Source: Bradyrhizobium sp. CCBAU 051011 (GTDB lineage Bacteria; Pseudomonadota; Alphaproteobacteria; Rhizobiales; Xanthobacteraceae). From it: a stretch of 64,000 nt of DNA. Of the stretch, positions 1-8,791 are shown in pieces. Made by a program: the position numbers and the translations under genes. How positions within the stretch are numbered: the first letter of the stretch is position 1; each line of letters begins with the position of its first letter. The notes beneath the pieces were generated by a model, which was not told the DNA's origin, did no database searches, and was given only the letters and a program-made list of their open reading frames with translations. The stretch covers positions 3,018,501 through 3,082,500 of the forward strand of contig NZ_CP022222.1 in assembly GCF_009930815.1 (NCBI RefSeq), written 5' to 3'.

Positions 1-1246
1 CCAGAAGATCGGCCTGGGCGCTCTCGTCGCCGCCCGCGGTTTCCATCCAGAGCACGCGATCGCTAAACGGCAGCACGATGATCCGATCCTCTTTCGACCA
101 TTGCACCAGCACTTCTCGGGTGCGCGCCGGCGTCAGCAGGAATCGCATGGCTTCGAGCAATTGCGCTTCCCCATGCCCCTTCATGCTGCCGGACACATCG
201 ATACACAATGCGGTCAGCGAAGGTCGCCGCAGTGCTTCCTGGTAGAGCGACAGCGCCTTTTGAATGACCGCAGGCTCCGGTGGCCGGACAACCGTAAGCG
301 CACGGCTTGGGTCGAGATTGGTGGTCGCATCGGCCTTGAGCGGGGCGGCGCGGCCAAGCTCGACCCGCCGCGCAGTCGCCGCGATCCGCGCCTGGGTTTC
401 GCCCTTGAGCAGGAAGGCCTGCAGGTCGGTGAAAAAGCCCTCGACCTCCTTGCCGCGCCCGCGGTCCACAAAGCCGAGCGGCGAGTCGCCCATCGACACG
501 CCGTCCTCGGGATAGATCGCGTAGAGCGGCTCCTTTTTGTCGGCGATCAGCTTGTCGTTGGCCTCCTTGACGACGGTCTCGTAGTTCCACATCGCCTCGT
601 AACGGGCGCCGGTCCGCTCGCCTTCGCGGTAGAGGTCGGCGAGCCATCCGCTCGATCCGGAGGAACGCTCGACGCCGCGCAACAGGCCACGCACGGTGGC
701 GAGCACCTCTGACTTGTCGAGATCACCCGCTTCGATGAGATCAGGCTTGCCGATCCCGGCCGCCAGCATCGCGAGATAGGCCGAGGCACCGGAATTCGAT
801 TGCGTCGCGGAAGTCATGAGGAATTTAAGCCGGCCACCCTCGACCGCCGCGAGGATTTCCTTCGTCGTCACCTTGGCGCCGATCCAGCCCAGCGCCTGCG
901 CCTTGGACCGTTTGACGCCGAGAATCACCGGCATCTGCGCGATCGATTTGACCGACTTGACGCGCCGGGCGGTATCGAACATGTCGATCCAGATCGATGC
1001 CGCGGGCCATACCGCGTCGGCCTGCGGATCATTACCAGCCTTGAGCGCCAGCGCGATGTCCAGCGAGCCCTGGTATTTCACCGTGCAGGTGGCGCGGCGC
1101 GACTGGCAGAACTCCTGGACCATCGGCTCGAGGATGTCGTTCTCGGAACCGGACAGAATGGTGAACTGCGGACCGGGTCCGGAGCAGGCGCCGAGCGCCA
1201 GCGCAAGAACCAGGCCTGCCGCGAGCCGTAGCGCAGTGATACTCAT
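1..1246 (-). CDS. Lipoprotein with substrate-binding-like region and VWA domain (partial, 3' end outside window)
   Basis: The frame is open from an ATG at 1246 down to the left edge, about 415 codons, so the C-terminus is missing. The N-terminus is a lipoprotein signal with lipobox L-G-A-C and Cys21. Residues about 25-330 read like a periplasmic solute-binding fold (the segment ILSGSENDILEP, then a run with DAVWPAASIW). A VWA domain follows, with the MIDAS motif D-V-S-G-S at residues 350-354. The start lies 10 bases after the TelA stop, so the two genes are very probably one operon. VWA domains bind metal and mediate protein contacts; the role here is not known. The combination suggests an envelope-anchored sensor or assembly factor working with TelA, which is inference. 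Confidence 0.8.
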   Translation of the reverse strand, partial: MSITALRLAAGLVLALALGACSGPGPQFTILSGSENDILEPMVQEFCQSRRATCTVKYQGSLDIALALKAGNDPQADAVWPAASIWIDMFDTARRVKSVKSIAQMPVILGVKRSKAQALGWIGAKVTTKEILAAVEGGRLKFLMTSATQSNSGASAYLAMLAAGIGKPDLIEAGDLDKSEVLATVRGLLRGVERSSGSSGWLADLYREGERTGARYEAMWNYETVVKEANDKLIADKKEPLYAIYPEDGVSMGDSPLGFVDRGRGKEVEGFFTDLQAFLLKGETQARIAATARRVELGRAAPLKADATTNLDPSRALTVVRPPEPAVIQKALSLYQEALRRPSLTALCIDVSGSMKGHGEAQLLEAMRFLLTPARTREVLVQWSKEDRIIVLPFSDRVLWMETAGGDESAQADLL

Positions 1247-1256
1247 GGCGCAGCGT

Positions 1257-2315
1257 TCATGTCGGCGACTTGGACAACGCTGTCTTCAACTGATCGGTCA
1301 GTTGCGCCATTCGCTGCTCGATCTCGGCGCGCTTCCTGCGCCCCTGTTCCTGGACGTTGAGAACGCCCGAGATCGTGTCGAGCAGGTCGCTGTTGGTCTT
1401 TTCCAGCGTCTCGATATCGACAATGCCGCGCTGCGACTGCTTTTCGATCTCGATCGCCTGCGTCTTCATCATCTCGGACGCCTGCTTCATCATCTCGTTG
1501 GTTGCGTCGGTGACGGTCTTCTGCAGTTCGAGCGCGGATTGCTGGCGGCTGAGTCCAAGCAGCAGGATCATCTTCTGCTTCCAGACCGGAATGGTGAGTT
1601 CGGTCGTAGCCTGCAGGTTTTCGATCAGGGTCTCGTCGCCGGATTGCACAATGCGAATCTGCGGCAACTGCTGGATGCCGATCTGGCGCGCCTGCTGCAG
1701 ATAAAAAACTCGCTTTTCGAGCCGGTCGAGCGCCTGGGCGGCATCCTGATAGGTCTGCGCCGCCAGGAGCGCGTCGCTGCCTTGCCCGGTCGCCTTGGCA
1801 GCCTGTTCGAGCTCGACCAGCTTGCCGCGGCGGAATTCTTCCGCAAACGCCTTGCCGGCCGCGATATGCGAATCGAGGTCGCCGAGTGACGCCTTGGTCT
1901 GTTCGTGCAACTCGTCGAGCACCGCGATGTCGCGCCGCAGGGTTTCTTTGTTGCGATCGAGTTCGACGCAGACGCGATCGATTTGCGAGGCGACGTCGCC
2001 AAATTGTTCGGAAAACCGCCGCAACCGCGCTTCCATGGAGGAGAACAAGCGCGTCAGAAAGCCGCCGTCCTTGAGCGTGGCGGGATCGAGGCCGCGCGCC
2101 TTGGCCAGGATATCAGACAATAATTTGCCTGTCGTTCCGAGCTCGCGGTTCTGGGTCTGGGCGAGGATGCGGTCGGCGAACTCGACGACCGAGCGCTGCG
2201 CGCGATCGCCGAAGGTGACGATCCGCGAGCGGTCGGAGATGTCGATCTCGGATTTGATGCGCGTGATTGCGGAGGCGTCCACCATGACCGCCGGGACATT
2301 GATGGTTTCGCTCAT
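1257..2315 (-). CDS. Toxic anion resistance family protein (TelA-like)
   Basis: 352 residues, largely helical and rich in Glu, Gln and Arg, matching the TelA/KlaA family (PF05816). Members are linked to tellurite or other envelope stress, but the biochemical activity is unclear. Typical stretches are the GDRAQRSVVEFADRIL region near residue 40 and the long coiled-coil-like C-terminal half ending in RRKRAEIEQRMAQL. A longer frame starts at a TTG at 2333, but that TTG lies inside the Shine-Dalgarno GAGGAG, so the ATG at 2315 is the real start. It is the first gene of a pair with the VWA lipoprotein downstream. About 225 bases upstream carry no gene and should hold the promoter. Confidence 0.85.
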   Translation of the reverse strand: MSETINVPAVMVDASAITRIKSEIDISDRSRIVTFGDRAQRSVVEFADRILAQTQNRELGTTGKLLSDILAKARGLDPATLKDGGFLTRLFSSMEARLRRFSEQFGDVASQIDRVCVELDRNKETLRRDIAVLDELHEQTKASLGDLDSHIAAGKAFAEEFRRGKLVELEQAAKATGQGSDALLAAQTYQDAAQALDRLEKRVFYLQQARQIGIQQLPQIRIVQSGDETLIENLQATTELTIPVWKQKMILLLGLSRQQSALELQKTVTDATNEMMKQASEMMKTQAIEIEKQSQRGIVDIETLEKTNSDLLDTISGVLNVQEQGRRKRAEIEQRMAQLTDQLKTALSKSPT

Positions 2316-2541
2316 CGCGCTCTCACTCCTCAAGGGTTCATCTCCGCGGAGAACATGGTGCCGCAGCAGAGGTCTGGCAAGATAGCTTTCGCACGCGAAC
2401 GAATCGATGAAGTCTCGCGCGATCTGCCCTGCTATTCAGGTCGCGGCAAATCTATCTCGGGTTCAACAGAATAGTGAATAAGCAGGCAACGTGAGTGGCG
2501 AGCCGCGAAAGCTTTTCTGTCATCAAATTGTCATCTGGATG

Positions 2542-4065
2542 TCATGTTCGCCGCGGACTGATCTTCCACGTCGCCACGAGAATTGCTGACGTCATCGCGC
2601 CACTGATCACGGCGGCGATCGGGATCGTGACGGCGAGCGCCGCGGTCGCAGCCCAGCCGATCGAGCAAAAAGCTTCCGCAAATGTCGCCAGCCGCGACGA
2701 CGTCTGACGGCGGCGGAACTGGCTGCGTTTGGCCTGCACGCGAAACCAGAGCTGGATCGCGGCGGCGGAGACGGTCGCAACGATGACGCCGAACGCAGTG
2801 ACGACCGCCTGCGTCATTGACGCAAACGCAAGCGCTGCAATCAGCGGTGCGAAGATGACGCCGATTGCGATCAGCACCACTTCGATCTTGGCGCGGATCA
2901 CGCGCGAGGGCGGCAGCGGTGCGGTCGCGACCAGGTCGGCGGCGTCCTCGCCCGAGATTGTCAGCCAGGCGAGGCCGCCCGCGAGCTGGCCTGCCGCCAT
3001 CACGATCACCGGCGTGATCAGCACGATTGCGGCCGAGCTTTCGGAAAAGCTTCGCCACAGCATCAGGGCCGGCGGCACCAGATACAACAATTGCATCAGG
3101 CTCTGCGAGAGCAGCCATGGGTCGCGCCGCAGCAGCAGGAACTCCTTCGTGCGTAGCGCCTGGTGGCGCGAGCCGCTGCGAAACGCTGTCGCGCGCGCGC
3201 CGCGACGGACAGACCGGGTGGTTGCGGCGACACGGACGACGGTATCGGCAAATCGCGGCGAGAAGGTCGCCATCACGGCGCCGAGCAGCAGGAGCCCGCC
3301 GGCCATCAGCCACGATAGCACCATGCCGTCGCCGATCGCCGCGCGCGCCGGCCACCACAAGGGACTCTCGAGACCGGGCGCATAGGCTGACACGGCATCG
3401 GAGGTCAGCACCGCAAAGCGGGACAACGTGCCGTAGGAAAGGATGGCTGCGACCTGGAGCGCGATGACGAAGCCGGCCCCGATGATGGCTGCCACGATCT
3501 GAGCGACGAGGCGGGTGCGGCTCGGCCCGATTAGCCTGAATAATAACGCCGTGATCGCGATCGCGACCGCTGCGGCTGAAAGGCCGATAGCGATGACGAC
3601 GCCGAACGCCGAGAGCCAGCGCGCGCCGCCGCCGAGCACGAGAACGTCGACAAAGGGCGTCGACAGCAGTAGCGCCATGCCGATGACCGACAGAGCAATC
3701 GCCGCGATCCGTATCGAGAACACGTTGGCAAGGTTCACCGGCGACGACATGATGAGGTCGAGGTCGGCGCGGGCGTAAAACACCCGGGTCACCGATTCTA
3801 TCGCCTGCGACAGCATCAAGGCCCAGGCGAGAAGGATGGTCGCGGAGATGACGATCAACTCGGGCTTGCCGAGCGGGGCTTGCAGATCGGCGAAGCGTCC
3901 GATCACGGCGTAGGCCGGCAGGTGCATGATGGCGGCAAACACGATCAGCGCGATGATGGCGCGCTTTCGTTTTCCGCGGCTGCCGGTCATCATCGCCAGC
4001 CATTCGCGCCAGGCCAGCCGGATTTCGTGCCGGGCAAACCAGGTAAGCGCCGCGGCCGAACTCAT
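2542..4065 (-). CDS. ABC-2-type exporter permease
   Basis: 507 residues with about 10-12 hydrophobic segments, for example residues 38-60, 73-90, 110-135, 150-175 and 185-210, and a further group after residue 320. A cytoplasmic Arg-rich stretch lies near residue 300. This is the layout of a large integral-membrane subunit of an exporter-type ABC system. Its ATG overlaps the stop of the upstream ATPase gene by four bases (ATGA), showing translational coupling. No substrate can be read from the sequence. The gene ends about 225 bases before the TelA start on the same strand. Confidence 0.8.
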   Translation of the reverse strand: MSSAAALTWFARHEIRLAWREWLAMMTGSRGKRKRAIIALIVFAAIMHLPAYAVIGRFADLQAPLGKPELIVISATILLAWALMLSQAIESVTRVFYARADLDLIMSSPVNLANVFSIRIAAIALSVIGMALLLSTPFVDVLVLGGGARWLSAFGVVIAIGLSAAAVAIAITALLFRLIGPSRTRLVAQIVAAIIGAGFVIALQVAAILSYGTLSRFAVLTSDAVSAYAPGLESPLWWPARAAIGDGMVLSWLMAGGLLLLGAVMATFSPRFADTVVRVAATTRSVRRGARATAFRSGSRHQALRTKEFLLLRRDPWLLSQSLMQLLYLVPPALMLWRSFSESSAAIVLITPVIVMAAGQLAGGLAWLTISGEDAADLVATAPLPPSRVIRAKIEVVLIAIGVIFAPLIAALAFASMTQAVVTAFGVIVATVSAAAIQLWFRVQAKRSQFRRRQTSSRLATFAEAFCSIGWAATAALAVTIPIAAVISGAMTSAILVATWKISPRRT

Positions 4066-4814
4066 GCGGCTGCCGCTTCCGCATCGACGAGCGCGATGAA
4101 CATGTCTTCGAGGCTGGTATCGCCGCGGCCGTTCTGCTGGCGCAACTCCGTGAGCGTGCCTTCGGCGACCAGCCGGCCTGCGGCGATGACGCCGATCCGG
4201 TCGGCCATCCGTTCGGCGACTTCGAGAATGTGCGTTGTCATGATCACGGTGCAGCCGGAACGGACGCGCTCCTGCAGCAATCCCTTGACGTGACGTGCCG
4301 AGAGCGCATCGAGACCGGTCAGCGGCTCGTCCAGGATGATCAGCCGGGGATCGTGAACCAGCGCCCCGGCCAGCGCCACCTTCTGGCGCATGCCCTTGGA
4401 AAATCCCTCGCAGCGCCCGTGCAGATGCGGCTCCAGTCCGAGCGACACCAGAAGCTGGTGTGCAGAGGTTTCGGAAACCGCTGGATCGACACCCCAGAGG
4501 CCGGCGACGAATTCCAGATATTCCAGCGGCGTCAGCTTATCGTAGATCATCGGCTCGTCGGAAACCCAGGCCATGATCTGCTTGGCGGCGACGGGATCGG
4601 CGAGCGCATCGATGCCCAGTATCGAGACGGAGCCGGCGTCGGGCTTGAGCAGGCCGGCGACCATGCGCAAGGTCGTGGTCTTGCCGGCCCCGTTGGGGCC
4701 GAGCAGGGCATAGAACTCGCCGGTGCGAATAGTGAGGTCGAGCGCATCGACCGCCGGACGGTCAAAACGCTTCGTTAACCCTCGCACCTCGAGCGCCGAT
4801 ACATCCGCTTTCAT
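4062..4814 (-). CDS. ABC transporter ATP-binding protein, exporter type
   Basis: About 250 residues from the ATG at 4814. It has a Walker A motif G-P-N-G-A-G-K-T, the signature region F-S-K-G-M-R-Q-K, Walker B L-I-I-L-D-E-P and the switch His in MTTHILEVAERM. The subfamily resembles the ABC-2 exporter ATPases (CcmA/NatA-like). The frame is open further upstream to 4937, with an alternative ATG at 4850, but the family normally begins close to the KADVSALEVRGLTKRF stretch, so 4814 is preferred despite a weak ribosome-binding site. It is coupled to the permease gene by a four-base overlap. Confidence 0.85.
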   Translation of the reverse strand: MKADVSALEVRGLTKRFDRPAVDALDLTIRTGEFYALLGPNGAGKTTTLRMVAGLLKPDAGSVSILGIDALADPVAAKQIMAWVSDEPMIYDKLTPLEYLEFVAGLWGVDPAVSETSAHQLLVSLGLEPHLHGRCEGFSKGMRQKVALAGALVHDPRLIILDEPLTGLDALSARHVKGLLQERVRSGCTVIMTTHILEVAERMADRIGVIAAGRLVAEGTLTELRQQNGRGDTSLEDMFIALVDAEAAAA

Positions 4815-4957
4815 GATTTCAGCGCGATCCAGTTGTTCGTCGCGGACCATGAACCGAAGAACTTTCGGCGCGGTGAATCTGGTGGACCAAATCGCGCCAA
4901 ACCCCGCAACTTCCCGGGCTGCGGCATTTCTCCGCAATTGTTAACGGCACAGCACGC

Positions 4958-4996
4958 AGCGCTTTGTTGACAGCGCTCAACGCTTTGGGCTCAATG
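4958..4996 (+). promoter_or_regulatory. Possible promoter/operator ahead of the liv operon
   Basis: A TTGACA hexamer at 4967-4972 lies between two copies of AGCGCT (4958-4963 and 4972-4977). A weak -10-like CTCAAT is found 17 bases further on. It is about 100 bases before livH. The -10 match is poor, so this is only a candidate. Confidence 0.28.
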
Positions 4997-5096
4997 CAGC
5001 GGGACATGTGCGGCTGCGTCGTGGAATACCACGCAGCGTCTAGACACAAGATGCGGAAGAGGCGATCGACAGAATCGCCCGGCATCGGGGAGGGAA

Positions 5097-5975
5097 ATGA
5101 TGCTGGACTTCGTTCAGCAGCTGGTGAGTGGCATCGCGCTCGGCTGCGTTTATGGCCTGATCGCGCTCGGTTTTGTGCTCATTTACAAGGCAACCGAGGT
5201 CGTCAATTTCGCCCAGGGCGATTTGATGATGCTGGGCGGATTCTTCGCCTTTACGTTCATCGGCATGCTCGGTCTTAACTACTGGCTTGGTTTCGCCGGT
5301 GCGGTGGCAGCCATGGCGCTGTTCGGCATGCTGGCTGAACGCGTGGTGGTGCGTCCGATCCTCGGCTATCCGCAGTTTTCTATCATCATGGCGACGATCG
5401 GGCTCGGATACTTCCTGCGATCCGTGGTCGGCATGATCTGGGGCACCGACGATTTCAAGATCGAGACGCCATTCAGCGATGGCGTGCTGCGAATCGGCTC
5501 GCTGGTGCTGGCATACGACAAGCTGTCGGTGATCGCCGCCACCATCATCCTTTGCGCGCTGTTGTATCTATTCTTCAACCGCACCACGCTCGGCACAGCG
5601 ATGCGTGCCAGCTCGGAGAACATGCTCGCGGCCTACTACATGGGCATTCCGGTCAAGCGCGTGGTCTCGATCGTGTGGGCGATCGCTGCGGCGGTCGCGA
5701 CCGCAGCCGGCGTGCTGCTGGCGCCCATTACCTTCATCCACTCCAATGTCGGCCTGGTGCTGGGCCTGAAAGCATTCCCCGCTGCCGTGCTGGGCGGCTT
5801 CGGCTCGATTCCCGGTGCCGTGGTCGGCGGCGTGCTGATCGGCGTGATCGAGAGCATGGCCGGCTTTTACCTGCCGCAGGGCTGGAAAGACGTCGCGCCC
5901 TACATCGTTCTTCTGGTGGTGCTGCTGCTCAAACCCGAAGGCCTGTTCGGTGTTCATACGCGGAAGAAGGTCTGA
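5097..5975 (+). CDS. livH: Branched-chain amino acid-type ABC transporter permease LivH
   Basis: 292 residues, a hydrophobic inner-membrane permease of the LivH family. It begins with the family-typical FVQQLVSGIALGCVYGLIAL and contains the NFAQGDLMMLGGF segment and the late GGFGSIPGAVVGG loop. It forms the translocation channel together with LivM. The ATG at 5097 is preceded by a strong GGGGAGGG. Its stop overlaps the livM start (TGATG), so the operon starts here. The downstream acyl-CoA ligase suggests the real substrate may be an organic acid rather than leucine; this is inference. Confidence 0.93.
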   Translation: MMLDFVQQLVSGIALGCVYGLIALGFVLIYKATEVVNFAQGDLMMLGGFFAFTFIGMLGLNYWLGFAGAVAAMALFGMLAERVVVRPILGYPQFSIIMATIGLGYFLRSVVGMIWGTDDFKIETPFSDGVLRIGSLVLAYDKLSVIAATIILCALLYLFFNRTTLGTAMRASSENMLAAYYMGIPVKRVVSIVWAIAAAVATAAGVLLAPITFIHSNVGLVLGLKAFPAAVLGGFGSIPGAVVGGVLIGVIESMAGFYLPQGWKDVAPYIVLLVVLLLKPEGLFGVHTRKKV

Positions 5976-7126
5976 TGCGATTCCTTTTCAAAACGGACTA
6001 CGAAGACGACATCAAGCTGTTTCCGCACAGCGGCTACTACGTCTCCTACGGCATCCTGATTGCGTTTCTGCTGATCGCGCCGTTCGTGCTATCGAGCTAC
6101 CTGGTCAGCCAGTTGGTCTTCGTCTGCATCTACGCCACCGTGGGGGTGGGGCTGATGATCCTCACCGGCTTCACCGGTCAGGCCTCGCTCGGCCACGCCG
6201 CCTTTCTGGCGATCGGCGCCTACACGGCGGCGTATCTGCAGCAATATAACGTTCCGTTTCCGGTCTATTTCCTGGCCGGCGGCCTGCTGACCGGCGTGGT
6301 CGGGGCGTTGGTCGGATTTCCGGCGCTGCGCCTGACCGGCATCTATCTCGTCATTGCGACGATCTCCTTTGCCTTCATCGTCGAGGAAGTGCTGGCCCGC
6401 TGGGAAAGCGTGACTCACGGCAACGAGGGCATGCGGGTCAAGACGCTGAGCCTGTTCGGGCAGGCGGTGCCGCAAAACGGCCCGACCTTTTACTATCTCT
6501 GTCTTGCCGTGCTGGTCCTCACCATCGTCGGCACGCTCAATCTCTTGCGCTCGCCGACGGGACGCGCCTTCGTCGCGATCCGCGACAGCGAGACCGCGGC
6601 GCGCAGCATGGGCGTCAACGTCTCGCTCTACAAGGTGAAGTCCTTTGCGATCAGCGCTGGTATCACGGGCCTCGCCGGCGTGCTGTTCGCGCACAAGCTC
6701 TCGTTCATCTCCCCGGAAATGTTCACGCTGCAGCTCTCGATCGAGTTCATCATCGTGATCCTGATCGGCGGCACGTTCAGCCTGCACGGCGCGGTGCTCG
6801 GCGCGATCTTCCTGGTCATGATCGATCCGTTTCTGACCTATTTGAAGGACGACATGCCCGGCATCATCGCAGGTATCGCGGCAACCTTCGGCGCCGACAG
6901 CGTGACGGCCACCAAAATTCACGCCAACGCCGCCGCCATTGCCTCGGCCAACGGCCTCAAGGGTGCGATTTACGGCGTGATCATCGTGCTGTTCGTGCTG
7001 TTCGAGCCGCTCGGCCTCTACGGCCGCTGGCTGAAGATCAAGCTCTTCTTCCAGCTCTTCCCGCTCTACAAGCGCGCCACCTTCAAACGCCAAAAGATCT
7101 ACGTGAAATCGGAGCGGAACCGATGA
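5975..7126 (+). CDS. livM: Branched-chain amino acid-type ABC transporter permease LivM
   Basis: 383 residues from the ATG at 5975, which overlaps the livH stop. The frame is also open upstream, but that stretch is the shadow of livH. The protein has about ten membrane segments and the LivM hallmarks GLMILTGFTGQASLGHAAF and AFVAIRDSETAARSMGVN, followed by the GGTFSLHGAVLGA loop. It is longer than LivH because of a hydrophilic N-terminal stretch and a segment near residues 290-330. It overlaps livG by ATGA. It is the second channel subunit of the same importer. Confidence 0.93.
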   Translation: MRFLFKTDYEDDIKLFPHSGYYVSYGILIAFLLIAPFVLSSYLVSQLVFVCIYATVGVGLMILTGFTGQASLGHAAFLAIGAYTAAYLQQYNVPFPVYFLAGGLLTGVVGALVGFPALRLTGIYLVIATISFAFIVEEVLARWESVTHGNEGMRVKTLSLFGQAVPQNGPTFYYLCLAVLVLTIVGTLNLLRSPTGRAFVAIRDSETAARSMGVNVSLYKVKSFAISAGITGLAGVLFAHKLSFISPEMFTLQLSIEFIIVILIGGTFSLHGAVLGAIFLVMIDPFLTYLKDDMPGIIAGIAATFGADSVTATKIHANAAAIASANGLKGAIYGVIIVLFVLFEPLGLYGRWLKIKLFFQLFPLYKRATFKRQKIYVKSERNR

Positions 7127-7881
7127 GCTATTTCCGTGCAGAAAACCTGTCCCTGCATTTCGGCGGCCTCAAGGCGGTCGATTCCGTCAGCTTCGCGGTG
7201 GAGAAGGGCGAGATCCTCTCGATCATCGGCCCCAACGGCGCCGGCAAGAGTTCGATCTTTAACCTGATCTCGCGGATCTATCCGCCGACCTCGGGCAAGA
7301 TCTTCTTTGAGGACCAGGACATCACCGAGCAGCCGGCCTATGAGATCGCAGGCCTCGGCATTGCGCGCACCTTCCAGAACATCGAATTGTTCGAGAATGC
7401 GACCATGCTGAGCAATCTCTTGGTCGGCCGTCACCGTCACTCGAGCACGCAGCTCTGGCAGGAGCTCTTGTTCCTGCCGAGCGTGCGCGCCGGCGAAAAG
7501 ATGCACCGCCGCCGTGTCGAGCAGGTGATCGAATTTCTCGACCTCGAAGCCTATCGCGATAAGCTGATCTCGGGACTTCCTTACGGCGTCCGCAAGGTGA
7601 TTGAGCTCGCGCGTGCGCTGTGTTCGGAGCCGAAACTGATCCTGCTGGACGAGCCGTCATCCGGGCTGAATGTCGAGGAGACCGACGACATGTCGTTCTG
7701 GATCCGCGACATGAAGACCGAGCTCGGCATCACCGTGCTGATGGTCGAACACGACATGACGCTGGTCAATCGCGTCTCCGACCGCGTGATTGCGCTCAAC
7801 TACGGCCGCGTGCTCGCGATGGGCTCGCCGTCCGAGGTGCAGCGCCATCCCGACGTCGTCGCCGCCTATCTCGGCGCATGA
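7123..7881 (+). CDS. livG: Branched-chain amino acid-type ABC transporter ATPase LivG
   Basis: 252 residues. Walker A is G-P-N-G-A-G-K-S, followed by FNLISRIYPPTSG, the LivG-typical GLGIARTFQNIELF, Walker B L-I-L-L-D-E-P-S-S-G-L and the switch stretch LMVEHDMTLV. The signature region is a degenerate SGLPYGVRKVIELARAL, as usual in this branch. It hydrolyses ATP on the cytoplasmic face to drive import. It begins within the end of livM (ATGA overlap) and is followed after 10 bases by livF. Confidence 0.93.
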   Translation: MSYFRAENLSLHFGGLKAVDSVSFAVEKGEILSIIGPNGAGKSSIFNLISRIYPPTSGKIFFEDQDITEQPAYEIAGLGIARTFQNIELFENATMLSNLLVGRHRHSSTQLWQELLFLPSVRAGEKMHRRRVEQVIEFLDLEAYRDKLISGLPYGVRKVIELARALCSEPKLILLDEPSSGLNVEETDDMSFWIRDMKTELGITVLMVEHDMTLVNRVSDRVIALNYGRVLAMGSPSEVQRHPDVVAAYLGA

Positions 7882-7891
7882 GGATGATGCC

Positions 7892-8671
7892 ATGAGCGCT
7901 TCCGACATCATCCTCAAGCTCAGCAATATCGAGAGCTATTACGGGCCGATCATGGCCATCCGAGGCATCAGCCTCGAGGTGCCGCGTGGCCGCATCGTGA
8001 CCCTGCTCGGCGCCAACGGCGCCGGCAAGACCACCGTGCTCAAGACCATCTCCGGCATTCTCGATCCGCAGAAGGGCTCGATCGAATTCCTGGGCAAGCC
8101 GATTCAGCGCATGGAGGCCGACAAGATCGTGCGGCTCGGCTTGAGCCACGTGCCGGAAGGACGCGAGGTGTTTCCGTTCCTGTCGGTGCGCGAGAACCTG
8201 ATGATGGGCGCCTATCCGCGCAAGGATCGCGAGGGCGTCGCGGAGGATCTGGAGCGCGTCTACGGCTACTTCCCGCGGCTGAAGGAGCGCATTAACCAGC
8301 CGGCGGGGCAGCTTTCCGGCGGCGAGCAGCAGATGCTGGCGATCGGCCGGGCGCTGATGAACCGGCCGACCCTGCTACTTTTGGATGAGCCATCGCTCGG
8401 CCTGTCGCCGATCCTGGTCAAGGAGATATTTACCATCATCAAGCGCGTCAACGAGGAGCAGGGCATGTCCATCCTCTTGGTCGAGCAGAACGCCAAGGTA
8501 GCGCTGGAGACAGCGCATTACGGCTACGTGCTGGAAATCGGCCGGGTCGTGATGAACGACACCTGCGAGCGGCTGATGAATTCAAAGGACATCCAGGAAT
8601 TCTATCTCGGCGCCAAGGAAGAGGGTGCCCGCGGCGAACGGCGCTGGAAAAAGAAGAAGACCTGGCGTTAA
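7892..8671 (+). CDS. livF: Branched-chain amino acid-type ABC transporter ATPase LivF
   Basis: 259 residues from the ATG at 7892. The frame is open further upstream only as the shadow of livG. Walker A is G-A-N-G-A-G-K-T, followed by the LivF-typical GLSHVPEGREVFPFLSVREN, signature L-S-G-G-E-Q-Q, Walker B L-L-L-L-D-E-P and switch LLVEQNAKVAL. The last residues are an unusually basic tail (RRWKKKKTWR). It pairs with LivG as the second ATPase. 120 bases separate it from the acyl-CoA ligase gene. Confidence 0.93.
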   Translation: MSASDIILKLSNIESYYGPIMAIRGISLEVPRGRIVTLLGANGAGKTTVLKTISGILDPQKGSIEFLGKPIQRMEADKIVRLGLSHVPEGREVFPFLSVRENLMMGAYPRKDREGVAEDLERVYGYFPRLKERINQPAGQLSGGEQQMLAIGRALMNRPTLLLLDEPSLGLSPILVKEIFTIIKRVNEEQGMSILLVEQNAKVALETAHYGYVLEIGRVVMNDTCERLMNSKDIQEFYLGAKEEGARGERRWKKKKTWR

Positions 8672-8791
8672 CCGTCGCAGTCAAAAGCATGGCGTTCAGA
8701 ACGAGTTAGAGCTAGATTCAGGCCTGCTTCAAGAAAGCAAGACCGGTTGCCAGACCGGCACCTGAGGCAGGCGACAGAGGGAGGAAGACGC

